From Amoebidium appalachense (Eukaryota > Ichthyosporea), in contig CAVNZM010000008.1 of NCBI GenBank assembly GCA_963693365.1, positions 1,302,001 through 1,366,000 of the forward strand: a stretch of 64,000 bases of DNA. The letters run 5' to 3'. The position numbers were made by a program, and so were the translations under genes. The notes below the pieces were generated by a model. It searched no databases, was not told where the DNA came from, and saw only the letters and a list, made by a program, of their open reading frames with translations. This document shows, piece after piece, positions 1-40,283 of this stretch (positions within the stretch are counted from its first letter, which is position 1; each line of letters starts with the position of its first letter).

Positions 1-638
1 GGGACAAGCAGGAATGTGGTGAGGCAGTGGCGAGGTGGCATTTGGTGGCGGTGGTGGGAATGCCCTATTTGTTTTCTTTACTTTTTTCTTTTCTCTTTGA
101 TGAGGGGAGTGTTTTTTTTTCTTTTCTTTTTCTTCTTTTTTTTTTTTTTTTTTTTTGGGGGGGGGGGGGGGGGGGGAGGGGGGAGGGGGTTTAGAAGGGG
201 ATGCATAAGAGCAATAAAGGCAGTATAGCCGCTTTCTTCTGAAGTGAGGCGGTGGGGGCGTTAGGTGGAGGGAGTGTATATAGGTGTAAGGGACGTGTCG
301 TTGAATATGCGAAAGAAGGTGGTTCTTCCTTTTCCCCTCGTGGGTGTGCATGAGCGTGAGTGTAAGGGGGTGGGGAAGAGAGGAGGGGGCAGGGGGCGGG
401 CGGGGGGCAGGGAGGGGGAGGGGGATAACATACATCAATTCGCTTTCCCGGTTAGTGTAATGAGCATTTTGGTCGTAGCAATACTCGGGGATTAATAGAA
501 AGAGCGACTATGTTCCTCCCCGGGGCGAGGGAGGAGAGGGGGGGGGAAAGGGGGGGGGGGGGGAGAGAGAGGGCGGGAGGGGGGTAGGAGTTATGGGGTA
601 GAAAGGGGGCTCATGTGTGGGGGCAGGAGTCCACACAG
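1..638. other. VAC14 intron/upstream sequence with homopolymer and G-rich tracts
   Basis: A T-run joined directly to a G-run lies at about 134-176, with more G-rich sequence at 366-422 and 538-590. The upstream VAC14 segment (around GLIGLAACSIALGK in human) was looked for and not found. Confidence 0.5.
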
Positions 639-18069
<17,431 letters not shown>

Positions 18070-19235
18070 AGGGAGGAAATTCAGACGGGCAATGGCCCCA
18101 TACTTTGCATGAATGAATGGAATGAAGGAGTGCGGCATGAATGATGTTTCCTCAACTTAGCCAACAGAATAGGATGTAGGCTAGGGGATTGAGGTGCATG
18201 TAGAGTCACCCCCCTGTAATAAGGTGCAGGGGTGGCTTGAATGTCACTCGGCGGGCCGTGCGGGGGAAGCTTCGGGGGGGGGGGGGGGGGGGGGGGGGGG
18301 GGAGGTATAAAGTGCAACGTTAACTAGCTGTAGTCGGCAAACTAATTCTCAATTTTTTAATTCTCGATTTCAATTTTCAAGGAGAGTGGTTACGTCACTG
18401 GAAAAGAGGGGGGGGGGGGGGGGGGGGGAGACTCGTGACCAGATTGACACTTAAATGGAATTTATAAGGTAGAAACGTTTTAGATGGTTTCCTATACGTT
18501 GGTGGTTTAATGAGTCTGGTGGTGGGGCAATAATGTACCATGTTGCGTATGAATAAACAAACGGTTAAGGGACTGTGGGTGACACGGTGTTTCCCCAACC
18601 ATATCCATAAAAGGTCCTTGAATGTGCCATATATGGCAAGTGGTCTGGTTTTTATTGGTCAGCGACCTGAATAATCCGTGACGTATTCACAGATATTCTT
18701 TCTCTACATTTTACACAGGCATCGGGCAGACAACATGTTAGCCACAACCTAGGAGTATTCACAAAGCATTCACAGATATTCATGTAAACACTGTACACTT
18801 GGCACAGATACCTAGACCACCAACCCATTGTGTTACCAAGCACAGATAAAGACTTACAACATGCTTAGCGCCGCACCAGGGTAGTTTTGTGATTCTTGGA
18901 CCGCTATATACGGGTGTTGATTAAAGAGCATGTCTGTTTTTTGGTTTTGTCTAATGTGCGCTTGGTTGGTGCTATGCGGTGTCTGCTTGTGTGTGCACTT
19001 GGGCAAGAGGAAAAATGCATGCGTGGGGGGCGGTGAAAAGATCGACCAAAAGCCAAAAAAAAAAAAAAAAGATTCCATTCGATCTGTATAACAGAAGACG
19101 TGCAAGAATTGATGCATGGCTGTCCATGCGTGCTGCTAAATTACTACTCGAGGTCACAGGCTAGCCTAAAAACCAGCAACTGGCTGTGTAAATCTAATCC
19201 AAAACTACCAAATACATCCCAGTACACCGTATTCT
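18070..19235. other. Intergenic region between convergent VAC14 and Popeye-like genes
   Basis: This interval holds candidate poly(A) signals for both genes: AATAAA at 18552-18557 on + and TTTATT at 18651-18656 (AATAAA on -). It also has G-runs at about 18273-18302 and 18408-18429. No other gene was recognised. Confidence 0.5.
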
Positions 19236-28100
<8,865 letters not shown>

Positions 28101-28984
28101 GGTGCCTGCACGTGCTGGGACTGAGCTGGTGTGGCAGGGTCTATGATTTCAGTGGAACTATGGTGGTGGCGCAAGAGTGCATTGCCGTTTCAGTTACAAG
28201 CCACTTGAAGCACTCTCAGGCTGCAGCTGCGGCTCGAGAGCTCTGGTGTCCGCCTGTGTGCAGAGTCTCCGCAAGTGCCCCTGCCCGCAGTGCGTGCCGT
28301 GCGTTTCGTGCAGTTTGCCGGACAAGTTCGAATTGGAATTCAGTCAGTCGTGGACGTGACGGAATGTGCCAACTACCAATAAGAATCGACCTGACTCTCC
28401 CGATTCCCGATATGGCTAATCCGTTAGCATACTTGCCTTATATGGCTTCCATAACAAAAGCTCGCCGCGAGCCACGGACAGTCGCGGAGGGAACGACAAG
28501 GCAAGACGACGTGAACATGGTAGGGTCGCAGAGACTGGAATATGGATTCAATAGTGAAAGCCACATCATCATTACTAAGAAATTGTGCATGCGAAACTAA
28601 AACAAATAAATCTCATTCGGGCCAAAGTTTCCTTCTGGTTGTGAATGTTCAATGTTGCGATCTAAAGGCCATCATAGTGGGGCACGGGATCCTTGACTCC
28701 TGGGGCAACAACCACGGCAGCATGTATACCGGCCCAGCACGAAATATACTTATCGGCAGCCCACTGAACTCGCCCATTTTCTCTTTTTCATGTATGACCC
28801 TCCTTTTTTGTGAAATCACCCTTTTTGGCCTCCCGGTAGTGGATTTTGCAGGATTTGACTTCTTTGAGGTCCAAAGACCTCAAATTTTCCCCGGCGGGGC
28901 CGGGGAGGGAGAATTCAAAAATTGCCCGCTCCTGATATGGTACCCGGGCCGTTTGCAAACTTTAAAGATCGGGGAATAAATTTG
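28101..28984. other. Intergenic region between divergent genes
   Basis: This lies between the start of the Popeye-like gene (-) and the promoter of the first secreted-protein copy (+). It is complex sequence without microsatellites. A short perfect hairpin (TTTGAGGTC, loop CAAA, GACCTCAAA) lies at 28863-28884. No convincing exon was found. Confidence 0.45.
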
Positions 28985-28988
28985 GTTA

Positions 28989-29113
28989 CATTCCAATCTT
29001 GCTTGCACGGGTATAAATATGGCATGAGCCTCAGTCAGTCGACAGAAATCCAGACAACACAACCAGCACCAATAGCCACACACCTTTGAACCCTACCCGC
29101 CTATCCTCTAAAG
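28989..29113 (+). promoter_or_regulatory. Promoter and 5' leader of secreted VTKT family copy 1
   Basis: A CCAAT-containing element (CATTCCAATCTTGCTTGCAC, 28989-29008) is followed by TATAAATA at 29012-29019 and a CTCAGTCAGTCGACAG initiator-like stretch about 20 bp downstream. The same order and near-identical sequence precede the other three copies. Confidence 0.75.
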
Positions 29114-29695
29114 ATGAAGTGCCTGGCTCTCCTTTCCGCCGCGCTCTTCGGCCTTGCTGCCGCCGCCGCCACCCTCCCAACCGCCTCTCCAGCGGCGCTT
29201 GTGGCTCCAGCGAGCCCTGCCACGGCGCCTTCAGCCGACAGCCAGCCGCTGGTCGGTGCGGCCAAGGCCAAGACGGTGACCAAGACGGTGACCAAGACGG
29301 TGACGCAAACGGCGGAAAAGACGCTTGTCTCCACGACCACGGCCACGCTGACGGCCACCACCACTGCGCACGTCACGGCCACAGCCAACGTGACGCCCCG
29401 GGCCATCACAGTCACGCTGACAAGCAGCGTGGTAGCCACCGAGGTGCACTGGCGCACAGTCACAGCCACGCTCACACAGACACAGCCCGCCCCAGCGCCT
29501 GTCACGGTGACGGAGACGCACGTGGTGGCGGTGCCCACCACGCTCACGGAGACGGCCACGGAGACGGCGACGGCAACGCTAGCTGTGTCCACGCTGGTCG
29601 CCACCACCACGGCCGTGCAGACCAGTACCGTGCTGCAGCCCACAACCCTCACCGAGACAGTCACAAGCACCGCCACACAGTCGGCTGTGGCTTAG
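29114..29695 (+). CDS. Secreted Thr/Val-rich repeat protein, family copy 1 (intact)
   Basis: A single-exon frame of 193 aa starts MKCLALLS just after a conserved leader. The first ~19 residues (KCLALLSAALFGLAAAAA) form a clear signal peptide. The mature part is dominated by Thr, Val, Ala and Ser, with the short repeat VTKTVTKTVTQT and alternating Thr-x patterns such as TATETATATL, suggesting extended beta-prone, O-glycosylated sequence. There are no Cys after the signal peptide and no GPI or membrane tail; it ends QSAVA. Composition resembles fungal cell-wall or adhesin-like proteins, but I do not recognise the family. The coding DNA is GC-rich with no microsatellites, unlike its surroundings. 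This copy has one extra residue (ATLAVST) relative to its paralogues. Confidence 0.8.
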   Translation: MKCLALLSAALFGLAAAAATLPTASPAALVAPASPATAPSADSQPLVGAAKAKTVTKTVTKTVTQTAEKTLVSTTTATLTATTTAHVTATANVTPRAITVTLTSSVVATEVHWRTVTATLTQTQPAPAPVTVTETHVVAVPTTLTETATETATATLAVSTLVATTTAVQTSTVLQPTTLTETVTSTATQSAVA

Positions 29696-29776
29696 GTGAC
29701 ACAGATAACCTGTCTTTGGTCATGGGAAACCATTTCACATGTCATATTTTGTACAGCTGTTGACAACAAGCATTAT

Positions 29777-30090
29777 GGAGCATTGATTTTGAAGCCAGGG
29801 CGGGGGTAGTAGCAAGTTTAGGGGAGGGGGTACCCGCCACCCCGCGAAAGGTTGGGTCCCCTCCCCCGGGGGGGGGGGGTACCCCACCACCCCGGCCAGG
29901 CTCTTAGATAGTACTATAAGTGCTATATAGTACTATATGTTCACATATGAGGGGGGGGGGCCGAGGGGTACCCACCACCCGCCGAGGGGACGGGTCCCCC
30001 CCCCCCCTCCCCCCGGGGGGGGGTACCCACGACCCCCTTACCCCTTGAAACTTTCTACTACCCCCTCCCCGGTTTCAAAATCAACGCTCC
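29777..30090. mobile_element. MITE-like element with about 43-bp terminal inverted repeats
   Basis: The left end GGAGCATTGATTTTGAAGCC...AGTAGCAAGTTT (29777-29819) and the right end AAACTTTCTACTACC...AAAATCAACGCTCC (30048-30090) are inverted copies at about 38 of 43 positions. The interior carries GGGTACCC- and CCACCACCCC-type motifs. A related right end (TACTACTCTCC...CATTTCAAACTCAAAAATCC) occurs near 31176-31213, and similar CCCACCACCC blocks lie at 30964-31080 and 39543-39560. It has no coding capacity. Confidence 0.65.
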
Positions 30091-30728
30091 CTTCTCTGTA
30101 ATAATTATTATTGAGTCTGTACGGACCTGCATCTGAATAGCATCATGGCATAGTATAGCCTATTATTAGTATTATTTATAATATCCGATTATTATTATAT
30201 AACACGGTCGGCTGCCTAGACCTGTTGTATAAATATATAGTAGTGCCAGTGTGTTGCAATAGGTTGAGTATAGGTGATCAAATTATTGTAGCTGCAGACT
30301 TTGGATGCACATGTATGCCAAATGGCTTCGGATTGACATGTCAGCGCACTGGTCACGGTGCAAAGCTCTGGAAACCCATGAACATAATTATTGGAATAAA
30401 AATTTATGGCCACTGCCCAAATTCAAAGATTGTGGGAGCTTTTGCTGTTTTGCAGCCTGAACAAGGTGTTGGTGTACAAATAAATGAGCTTTTGGGGGCC
30501 AGAGGCCCTTTCTATTCTGCATATCATACAAAGCGCAAAAAGTGATCCAATCATAAATTCGGAAGCGGCTAGCCTTTTTGGGATTCCGGCGCACCAATCA
30601 TGTTAGGCCGGTCTCGCCCCAGATTTCACCAGCCGCAATCGCGTAGCTCCTCGGATTTCGCCGCGGATGCCCAGATTTCATCTTTTTGCAATCACCTGGG
30701 TATTTGTGTCCCTATCAACGTCCCACCA

Positions 30729-30771
<43 letters not shown>

Positions 30772-31817
30772 GGCCTCCCCCCCACCTCCCCCCTCTTCCG
30801 AGCTCTCTCTTGCCCTCCCTCTGACTGTCTCCTCAATCAGATTCTCCCCTCCCTTTAACCCGCAAAGCACAAAATAGAGACGAACGTTAAGGAAATACCG
30901 TCTTTGGTGGGTGGAGAAGGGACTTCTTAATAAGGCCGTGATCACGAGCATAGGGGGGGGGGGGGGGGACCCACCACCCCACTTGACCAGGTGGGTCCCC
31001 TCCCCCTCCCCCCCCCCCCCCCCCTCTGCGGCTGCTTGGGGGGAGGGGGGGGGAGGGGGGGGGACCCACCCACCCTCGGGGGGGGGGGGGGGGGGGGGGG
31101 GGAGGGACCCACCCACCTCTGAGGCTGCCTGGGGGAGGGGGGGAGGGGGGTACCACTAGGGGGTGCGTCGATATTTACTACTCTCCCCCCGCCCATTTCA
31201 AACTCAAAAATCCCTTATATACTGGCTAGACGTGAAGTTAATTAAAAAGAGACTGAATACTTGGCTGTCCGGCTAGAGCCCAACTGCTATTGAGGAAGTG
31301 TCGGCCAGGTGACGAGACATCCGCGTGGTATAAAAGGGCAGAGCCCTCAATATCGCGAGTCAAATTGTGTGCAGTGTGGAACGTATGATTCCTTCATAAA
31401 TATTGCATTAGTGACACCAAATCAACGTGTCCGTCTCTCCTGTTTATTCCAGTCTAAGAACCTACCATCATCAGTCAACTTCACGTTACTTTCCAATCAG
31501 CTTCTCAGATTCTATCATTGAATCTCCTGTTACTTGTCATACCGTTACTACAAGCCTAATCAAACCAATCAGAAGACGTGCTTATGAATTTTCTTCTTTA
31601 TAAAGCTACATAAGGAGGATAGAGCTGATATGTTAAATGGTACAATACCTTTTGTGTCGTGACAACGCCGTCCATGATGGCACCTCAACAAGAGTAATAA
31701 AAAGCGGGCAGTGTTGTGATTCGAGGAAGATAATAAATGCTCAGATTCTGAAAGTTTAGTGAAATCTTTTTTTTTTTTTAAATCAGAAGAAGGGGGAGGC
31801 GGATAACATGTTGGAGA

Positions 31818-32815
<998 letters not shown>

Positions 32816-33154
32816 AGTGTACACGTATGCGGTTGTGTGTGTGTGTGTGTGTGTGTGTGCGTATTGGTGTGTGTTAATTCTTTCTTGTGTGCATAAGCGT
32901 AAGTGTGCACACATAAGTGTGCCTTTGTGTATGACTGGGTACGTGTGCGTGCTGGTGTTGTGCGGGGCTGGTGTTGTGCGGGGGATCACATGAGACGCCG
33001 TAACAATACACGTGCTTGTAAATGCTCATGAGTGAGGGCCCGGGTTTCTTAAAATGGTGGCCACGGGTTAGTGGCGTTTGTGGGTTTGCGTATGTGTGCA
33101 TTTGTTCCATGGTGCGTGTGTGGTGCAGTAAATGTATGGTGTTGGTTGTTGTTG

Positions 33155-33391
<237 letters not shown>

Positions 33392-34817
33392 GGTGGGTTC
33401 TTCAGTGGTTTCCCCAAGCACGGTTTCGCCAGGGGTGAAAGAGCACGCACGTGTGCACGGGTGCCAGCCTGCCAGCCTGTGCCAGGCCCCAATCAAATCC
33501 GCGCGTGTTCTTAGTCAACAGTTTCACGTCACAATAGTGTGTATTCTGCAGGAGGAAGAAAACACTTGTTGCTTAGAGTGACACTGTGAAGAATGGGTAC
33601 ATCAATGACATGCATACACCTGTATGCCCCAGCTATTCCCACAAAACCTCACCTGTATGCCACGGTCAAGCTGGTCTTCTGCCAAGTTTACATCAAGGAT
33701 ATCCATGTTGGGTTCCTAGTATTATGCTTTCCAAGGATATCCATATTGGGTTAATAGTATTATTATGCTTTCCGAAGAGTAATGCACGTACTATAACTGC
33801 TTTAACTCTACAAGTCTACTATAGAACGTTGCGGGCTAGTTGGGTCGACGGCAAAGACAATATGCATTAAAAATATTAAATTTCATTAAAAAAGGGCTTG
33901 GAACAATTTCTTGAGCCGCGGCTGACCTCTAGGCTACATATACGCTAGCTACATATGCATGATGTGTGCGTGGCGGGGGTAGTTTGGTAAACGTATGAGG
34001 AGGCTTTATGTTGGTTAAATGTAACATTATGTGTTAAAAAACTTCGCTAACTTGGTGTAATTATGGCTGATTATGGCGAATAACAGAGACGCAAACAGAA
34101 AGCCGGCAGGTGTACACACATACATAGTCGATCAGATGTATATGTGATAGTACGTGGTCAGGGGGGGATCCGCCTATATGGCGCATATACATTACAATTT
34201 AGGGTGATTCTACCGAGAGTGTGCCAAATCGGAAAATTTATCAAAGATTCTAAATAGATAATATTAGATATGCATTGTATTTTTTTAAACCCTGTTTCAT
34301 TGGTTCCGCTGAGTGGATCCTGCTGATTGGCTGTTCTGTTCAACATGGAATGTAGCCACTCTTAGTCCAAAGGCCTACTTTTGGTTACTTTGGTTACGCA
34401 CTGCTTGGCACTGGAAAGTCATGTGCATCCGTTAATAATATTAGCTCCAGTTTTTGACATGCACACACGTATGTATATACACAATTAAACACATAGCAAA
34501 ACGTGAAGAATAAACACACTGATACTTTGCCGTCATCTCCGATCAAACGGGAGGACGATTTTGATTGGTCATACTTTGTCCCAAACACTATCCCTTCACA
34601 AGATACTGCCAATTCCGTCGCCTCTAAAGCATGCAACAACTGACTACTGTTTGACACCAATAATGAAAATGATTGCTCTTGGGCTAACGGCTTTGATGCG
34701 ATACATAAAGCAAATCACAGTTTTATCGTTGTCTTACTGGTCATGCGGACCACCAGAGAACTCTCAGTGTTCGATCTTATGGCTGAGGGACAGCTGCATT
34801 CCTGACTCACTAACAAG

Positions 34818-34825
34818 TATATAAA
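34818..34825 (+). promoter_or_regulatory. TATA box of the CX3C-protein gene
   Basis: TATATAAA lies about 150 bp upstream of the ATG at 34977. The intervening leader contains imperfect repeats of ACATAAGAACTGCACTGACTG (34857-34955). Confidence 0.6.
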
Positions 34826-34976
34826 CTCAAGCTTGGCCACTCGATCATCATTCCAAAACATAAGAACACATAAGAACTGCACTGACTGGCGAAACATAAG
34901 AACTGGCTGGAAACACTGGCGAAACATAAGAACTGCACTGACTGAGCCTGCAAAAGCGAGCAAACAAAACCAGAAA

Positions 34977-35453
34977 ATGGCGTCTCTTCTCGCAACCACC
35001 CTCCTTGTTATCTCCAGCGTTCTTCCTTCCCACGTCACCGCCTTGCCAGTTGAACCCCGGCGCCTGACCGTCTTCCGACCCATGCTCTCCCCGTCTTCAC
35101 AACTCGCCACCACACAGCAAATCCTCTCCGACACAAGAACACGTGAACTGTCGCGCTGCGCAACACGATGCGCCCTACAAGCACCGGTATACGTGCCAAA
35201 CCCTAATAATACAACAGCGCGCGAAAATGACCCAGGATACACGTGTATCTACAACTGTGCTCTAAAGGTTCCCGGTGTGAACGCGGCAAACCTCTACCCC
35301 AGGCCGCTCCAGAACCTCCTAAATATGGAAAGGTGTGGAATCACGTGCGCGGCAAAGAGCGCAGCCAATGGAACCGTGTCGGCACAGGCGGCCACGTGCT
35401 TTGATGATTGCGCAAAGGATATTGGTGCGGTTAAGTCCAAACCGGCCAACTAA
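34977..35453 (+). CDS. Secreted protein with four CX3C motifs
   Basis: A 158-residue single-exon frame starts with a signal peptide (ASLLATTLLVISSVLPSHVTA). The mature part has exactly eight Cys in four CX3C motifs: C61/C65, C90/C94, C120/C124 and C141/C145, with loops of 24, 25 and 16 residues. Paired CX3C-loop-CX3C segments are the signature of alpha-helical hairpin (alpha-hairpinin) folds, so two tandem hairpins are likely. N78 and N131 are potential glycosylation sites. A TATA box lies upstream and AATAAA at 35473-35478 lies 20 bp past the stop. The GC-balanced coding sequence is flanked by microsatellites. I do not recognise a family; a defence, inhibitor or surface role would be inference. 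Confidence 0.78.
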   Translation: MASLLATTLLVISSVLPSHVTALPVEPRRLTVFRPMLSPSSQLATTQQILSDTRTRELSRCATRCALQAPVYVPNPNNTTARENDPGYTCIYNCALKVPGVNAANLYPRPLQNLLNMERCGITCAAKSAANGTVSAQAATCFDDCAKDIGAVKSKPAN

Positions 35454-35539
35454 TTAGAGAACCCAAGAAAATAATAAATAAAATGTATACACATGATACA
35501 AGTTCGGAACTTGTCATGCGAATTTGGATCTGTAGTGAT

Positions 35540-35665
35540 CTGTTTGTCGATCCCCCCCTCTCCCCCCCTCCTCCCCCTTCTCTTCCCCCTTCCCCCTTCC
35601 CCCCCCCCCTCCCCCTCCCCCCCCCCCCCTCCCTCCCCCCCCCCCCCAAAAAAAAAAAAAAAAAA
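35540..35665. repeat. CT/poly(C) tract followed by poly(A)
   Basis: A C-rich tract just downstream of the CX3C-protein gene ends in about 18 A residues. Confidence 0.85.
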
Positions 35666-35739
35666 CACCACCACCAAAACCCATGCACGGTACATGCGCG
35701 CACACGTGCGAACGTACACTCACACTCATACTCACGCAA

Positions 35740-36289
<550 letters not shown>

Positions 36290-36918
36290 GAGATGCACGG
36301 AGAGAGAGAGAAGGGAGAGAGCGAGCAGGGGGGTGGGGGTTGGGGTAAGAGAGAGAAAGATAAAAAGAGAGAAAGAGAGAGAGGGAGGGGGGGGGGGGGG
36401 GGGAGGGGGGAGAAGAGACTGGAAGAGAGAGAGTCACTGGCAGACACACATACCATGACGACTGCATACATCCCTGCCAACACATACATACTGTGTATAC
36501 ACGGCGCAAAAACATATCTTGATTGCACCATCTGTGGTTGATGCAATAACAAACAAGGCACAGAATAGCGCACGATGAATGCACAAATTTGTCAACAGTT
36601 ATGTCAGTTTATCCTATGTATGGAGTATGGGCAACATAACAGGCGCACATTTCGTGCATTATGACTGCTTCGATTTTTAATGATGGACAAATAGGCAGGT
36701 AGTTAGAGCTCACTTACCACTGTTTCCTTGTGTCTATATACGAGTGCTTATGAAATGAAAGGGCCCGGACGGTAAACGTGTGCATGTTTGTGGGGGTCAT
36801 CGTAGGAGGCTTCAGTGTTCCGTTGGTGTGCTGGCAGTTACTAGGTTTTGTGCATGTCATTGTGTACCTGTGTGTGTGTGTGTGTTTATCACGGTGTGTG
36901 TGCAGGGGGGATGGGGTG

Positions 36919-36954
<36 letters not shown>

Positions 36955-36994
36955 GGTAGGGGGATGGGCTTTGGGGGCGTAGGTGTGTTAGTTT

Positions 36995-37112
36995 AGCTAC
37001 TAGCATCGTAGCACCCTAGCTAGAGTACTGTCGGTGCTGGGTGGAAGACGGTAGTTCCCTCTGAGGGCCCCTAGGGGTACCTCCGGGAACAAAACGGGAT
37101 AAAAATAAAAAA
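36995..37112 (-). repeat. Dispersed repeat R2, reverse copy
   Basis: CTAGCTAGAGTACTGTCGGTGC through ACCTCCGGGAACAAAACGGG is the near-identical reverse complement of 50655-50770. A diverged relative may lie at 44990-45090. It has no coding capacity. Confidence 0.7.
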
Positions 37113-37319
37113 TAAAAAAAAGGGTTTGGGGGCATGGGGGGGGGGGGGGAGGGGGAGGCCTGTTTTTCTTTTTTCTTTTTTTCTTTGGGGGGGGGAGGAA
37201 GGGGGGGGGGGGGGAGAATATGAGAGAGAAGGGAGTGGGAGAGGGGGTGAGAGAGGGGGAGGGGGGAGAGGGGGGGGGGGGGGGGCGTGGGGGACACTGA
37301 GAGAAAAGAGAGGGGGCGG

Positions 37320-37382
<63 letters not shown>

Positions 37383-37460
37383 CGAGAGAAACCGAGAGGG
37401 GGGGGGGGGGGGGGGGGAGCCTCGGGGAGAGAGAGGCCGCGCACGAGAGAGAGTGAGTGT
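37113..37460. repeat. G-rich and (GA)n tract
   Basis: G-runs are interspersed with AGAG repeats, with no gene. Confidence 0.9.
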
Positions 37461-37790
37461 GAAAGAGAGTGAGAGAGTGAGTGAGATGTGAATGAGTGTG
37501 CACGTGAGACAAACACGGGTGAGATAGTGAGGAAGTGAGTGAGTGAGGAAGATATCTGGGGGAGAGAGAGAGAGTTTAAAGGTAGGTAGGGAGGCCTAGG
37601 GTCGGGAGAGACAGAGGGAGGGAGAGACTCAATGTAACATCCACCCATAACCAGTTCAAAAGCATACCTTCTGTAGATACGCAGCGGCGACGACCGAAAG
37701 ACGACGTGTAGACGTTCCGTGGCACGGTGCAAGATGGCATCTTTTGACAAACATGTCCGCCAATGAAATCGCGTTTAATTGGGAATTTAT

Positions 37791-37917
37791 CATTCCAATC
37801 TCGCTTGCACTGGTATAAAGCACAAGCATGAGCCTCAGTCAGACGACAGAAATCCAGACAACACAACCAGCCACAATAGCCACACACCTTTGAACCCTAC
37901 CCGCCTATCCTCTAAAG
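37791..37917 (+). promoter_or_regulatory. Promoter and leader of VTKT family copy 2
   Basis: CATTCCAATCTCGCTTGCAC (37791-37810), TATAAAG (37814-37820), then a CTCAGTCAGACGACAG initiator-like stretch, as in copy 1. The leader is almost identical to that of copy 1 up to the ATG. Confidence 0.72.
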
Positions 37918-38497
37918 ATGAAGTGCCTGGCTCTCCTTTCCGCCGCGCCCTTCGGCCTTGCTGCCGCCGCCGCCACCCTCCCAACCGCCTCTCCAGCGGC
38001 CCTTGTGGCTCCAGCGAGCCCCGGCCACGGCGCCTTCAGCCGACAGCCAGCCGCTGGTCGGTGCGGCCAAGGCCAAGACGGTGACCAAGACGGTGACCAA
38101 GACGGTGACGCAGACGGCGGAAAAGACGCTTGTCTCCACGACCACGGCCACGCTGACGGCCACCACCACTGCGCACGTCACGGCCACAGCCACCGTGACG
38201 CCCCGGGCCACCACAGTCACGCTGACAAGCAGCGTGGTGGCCACCGAGGTGCACTGGCGCACAGTCACAGCCACGCTCACACAGACACAACCCGCCCCCG
38301 CGCCTGTCACGGTGACGGAGACGCAGGTGGTGGCGGTGCCAACCACGCTCACGGAGACGGCCACTGAGACGGCGACGGCAACGCTTGTGTCCACGCTGGT
38401 CGCCACCACCACGGCCGTGCAGACCAGCACCGTGCTGCAGCCCACAACCGTCACGGAGACAGTCACAAGCACCGCCACACAGTCGGCTGTGGCTTAG
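37918..38497 (+). pseudogene. VTKT family copy 2, broken by a 1-bp frameshift
   Basis: The sequence starts MKCLALLSAAPFGLAAAAA like copy 1. A C-run of four at about 38019-38022 replaces the three C expected from copies 3 and 4, shifting the frame after APASP. The rest of the protein, through VTKTVTKTVTQT to QSAVA at 38497, is intact in the next frame. It is either a recent pseudogene or a homopolymer sequencing error. The conserved remainder and intact promoter make error plausible. Confidence 0.72.
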
Positions 38498-38968
38498 GCA
38501 TAGGTGACATAGGTATCGTAAGACATGTGGCATATTTTAGACCTGTAGAAACATGCTAATATGCTAAGACTCTGTAGGGATCTGCATTAAATTGGCCAGA
38601 ACTTACATAGGCAATGAACAACACTATGACCTTCCGTCGGAACGGTCGGTCACTTCTTGTATGTATGTACATGAGCAACAGCGTGCTGGTTTACATTAGA
38701 GGGCAATGAAAATTTGGTTGTATATTTTGAATGGCGGCCCGATCATGACCCACCATGCATGTATACACCTAGCAAATGATTTGGTGCAAGGCTCCCACAA
38801 CTTTCAACTCTTTAGCCTTGCAAGCTTTGTACGATGTTTCAGCCTGGCTAAAAGTTTAGGCGCTATAGGCGCTGCCGGTGCACAAATAAATTTATCATGA
38901 CTGTCGATATTAATCCACACAGTATCGACTTCGTGCATCTTTATAACGTCCCCCACCATCCCTTCCCC

Positions 38969-38999
<31 letters not shown>

Positions 39000-39327
39000 A
39001 CACACACACCACCCCCCGGCCCCCTCTTCCCCCCTCCCCCCCCTTAATCTCAATATGATAACCTTCCCTTCCCTCATCCAACAACCACTCAGCAAAAGAG
39101 AGACAAACACCCACACAACAACGAGTGAGGTGATCAAAATATTACATTAAAAGGAATGATAGAAAATATGTGTCATACAGGGGTGACTAAAATCAGGATA
39201 ATTTAAAATTAAGATAAATAGTGCTATTTTTTTTCAAAGTAAAGATAATAGGCTGGGTCTACCAAACCTGGTGGATATAGTAAGATTATCCCCGGGGGGT
39301 TTGGGGGGGAAGGTGGAGGGAGGGGAA

Positions 39328-39366
<39 letters not shown>

Positions 39367-39835
39367 TTTTGCACAGAACAAGGGGCAGTTGGCAGTGTTT
39401 TGTCTGCTAGTGAGAAGGATATGCAATGCTAACGCAACACCATTCTTACCGCCCGGTTGTGTTGGAGTTAGAGGGTGGGGGGGGATTCGAACGACCAATT
39501 GTTTTGAAGGGGGGTGTTTGGAGGGAACCGGGGAGATGGGGGGGACCCACCACCCATATGGGAAGGAGCCTCCCCTCCCCCCCCGTCTCCCCCTTCCCCT
39601 TCCCCCCCCCCCCCCCGTTCCATACACACACACATCCTCCCCTCCCTCTCCCCCTCCCCCCCCCTCCCCCCCCACCCCCCGCAACCCGAGGGCCCCAAGG
39701 AACCCATCCATGAACCCACCAACGACTAAAATCTGTCACCATTACATATTGGACACAGATTCTGATGTCGAGCAGGCTTTATATTTTATATCCGTCTTTA
39801 CGATTAAGGCTACATGCTTACAGTGTCCCTATTAG

Positions 39836-39869
<34 letters not shown>

Positions 39870-40252
39870 AACACCCCCCTCCCCCTCCCCCCTCCCCCCC
39901 CAACACCCCCTAACACCCCCCCCCCCCTACCCCCCCTCAGTCCCCACCTCCCCCCCCCAAAAAAAACAAAATGTAGGAAGGAAGGGGGTGGAGGGTTTAC
40001 AAGATTTATTGCTACCCTATGCAATTTAAAGTCAAAAGCATACATGCTATGGGCGTGGGTACGGGCACTGGCATATTTAAGTGATGTGTGTGCACAAGAA
40101 CATGTTTCACGTGCACACACAGACTGGCTGAGCGCAACTCACGGACGAACAGATCGGTATGGGAACACAAGCAAGCATTGTCAAGCACACACACACACAT
40201 AGTATCATAATGCGCAAACACCCACAAACACACACACACCCACAAACACACA

Positions 40253-40283
<31 letters not shown>

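Noticed and set aside
28542-28979. 145-aa frame upstream of VTKT copy 1
   Set aside because: No signal peptide, domain or splice evidence. It overlaps promoter-proximal DNA and looks like chance.
29101-29676. Antisense open frames on VTKT family genes (Val/Ala-rich)
   Set aside because: The sense frame has the signal peptide, promoter and stop. The antisense openness follows from the GC-rich codon pattern.
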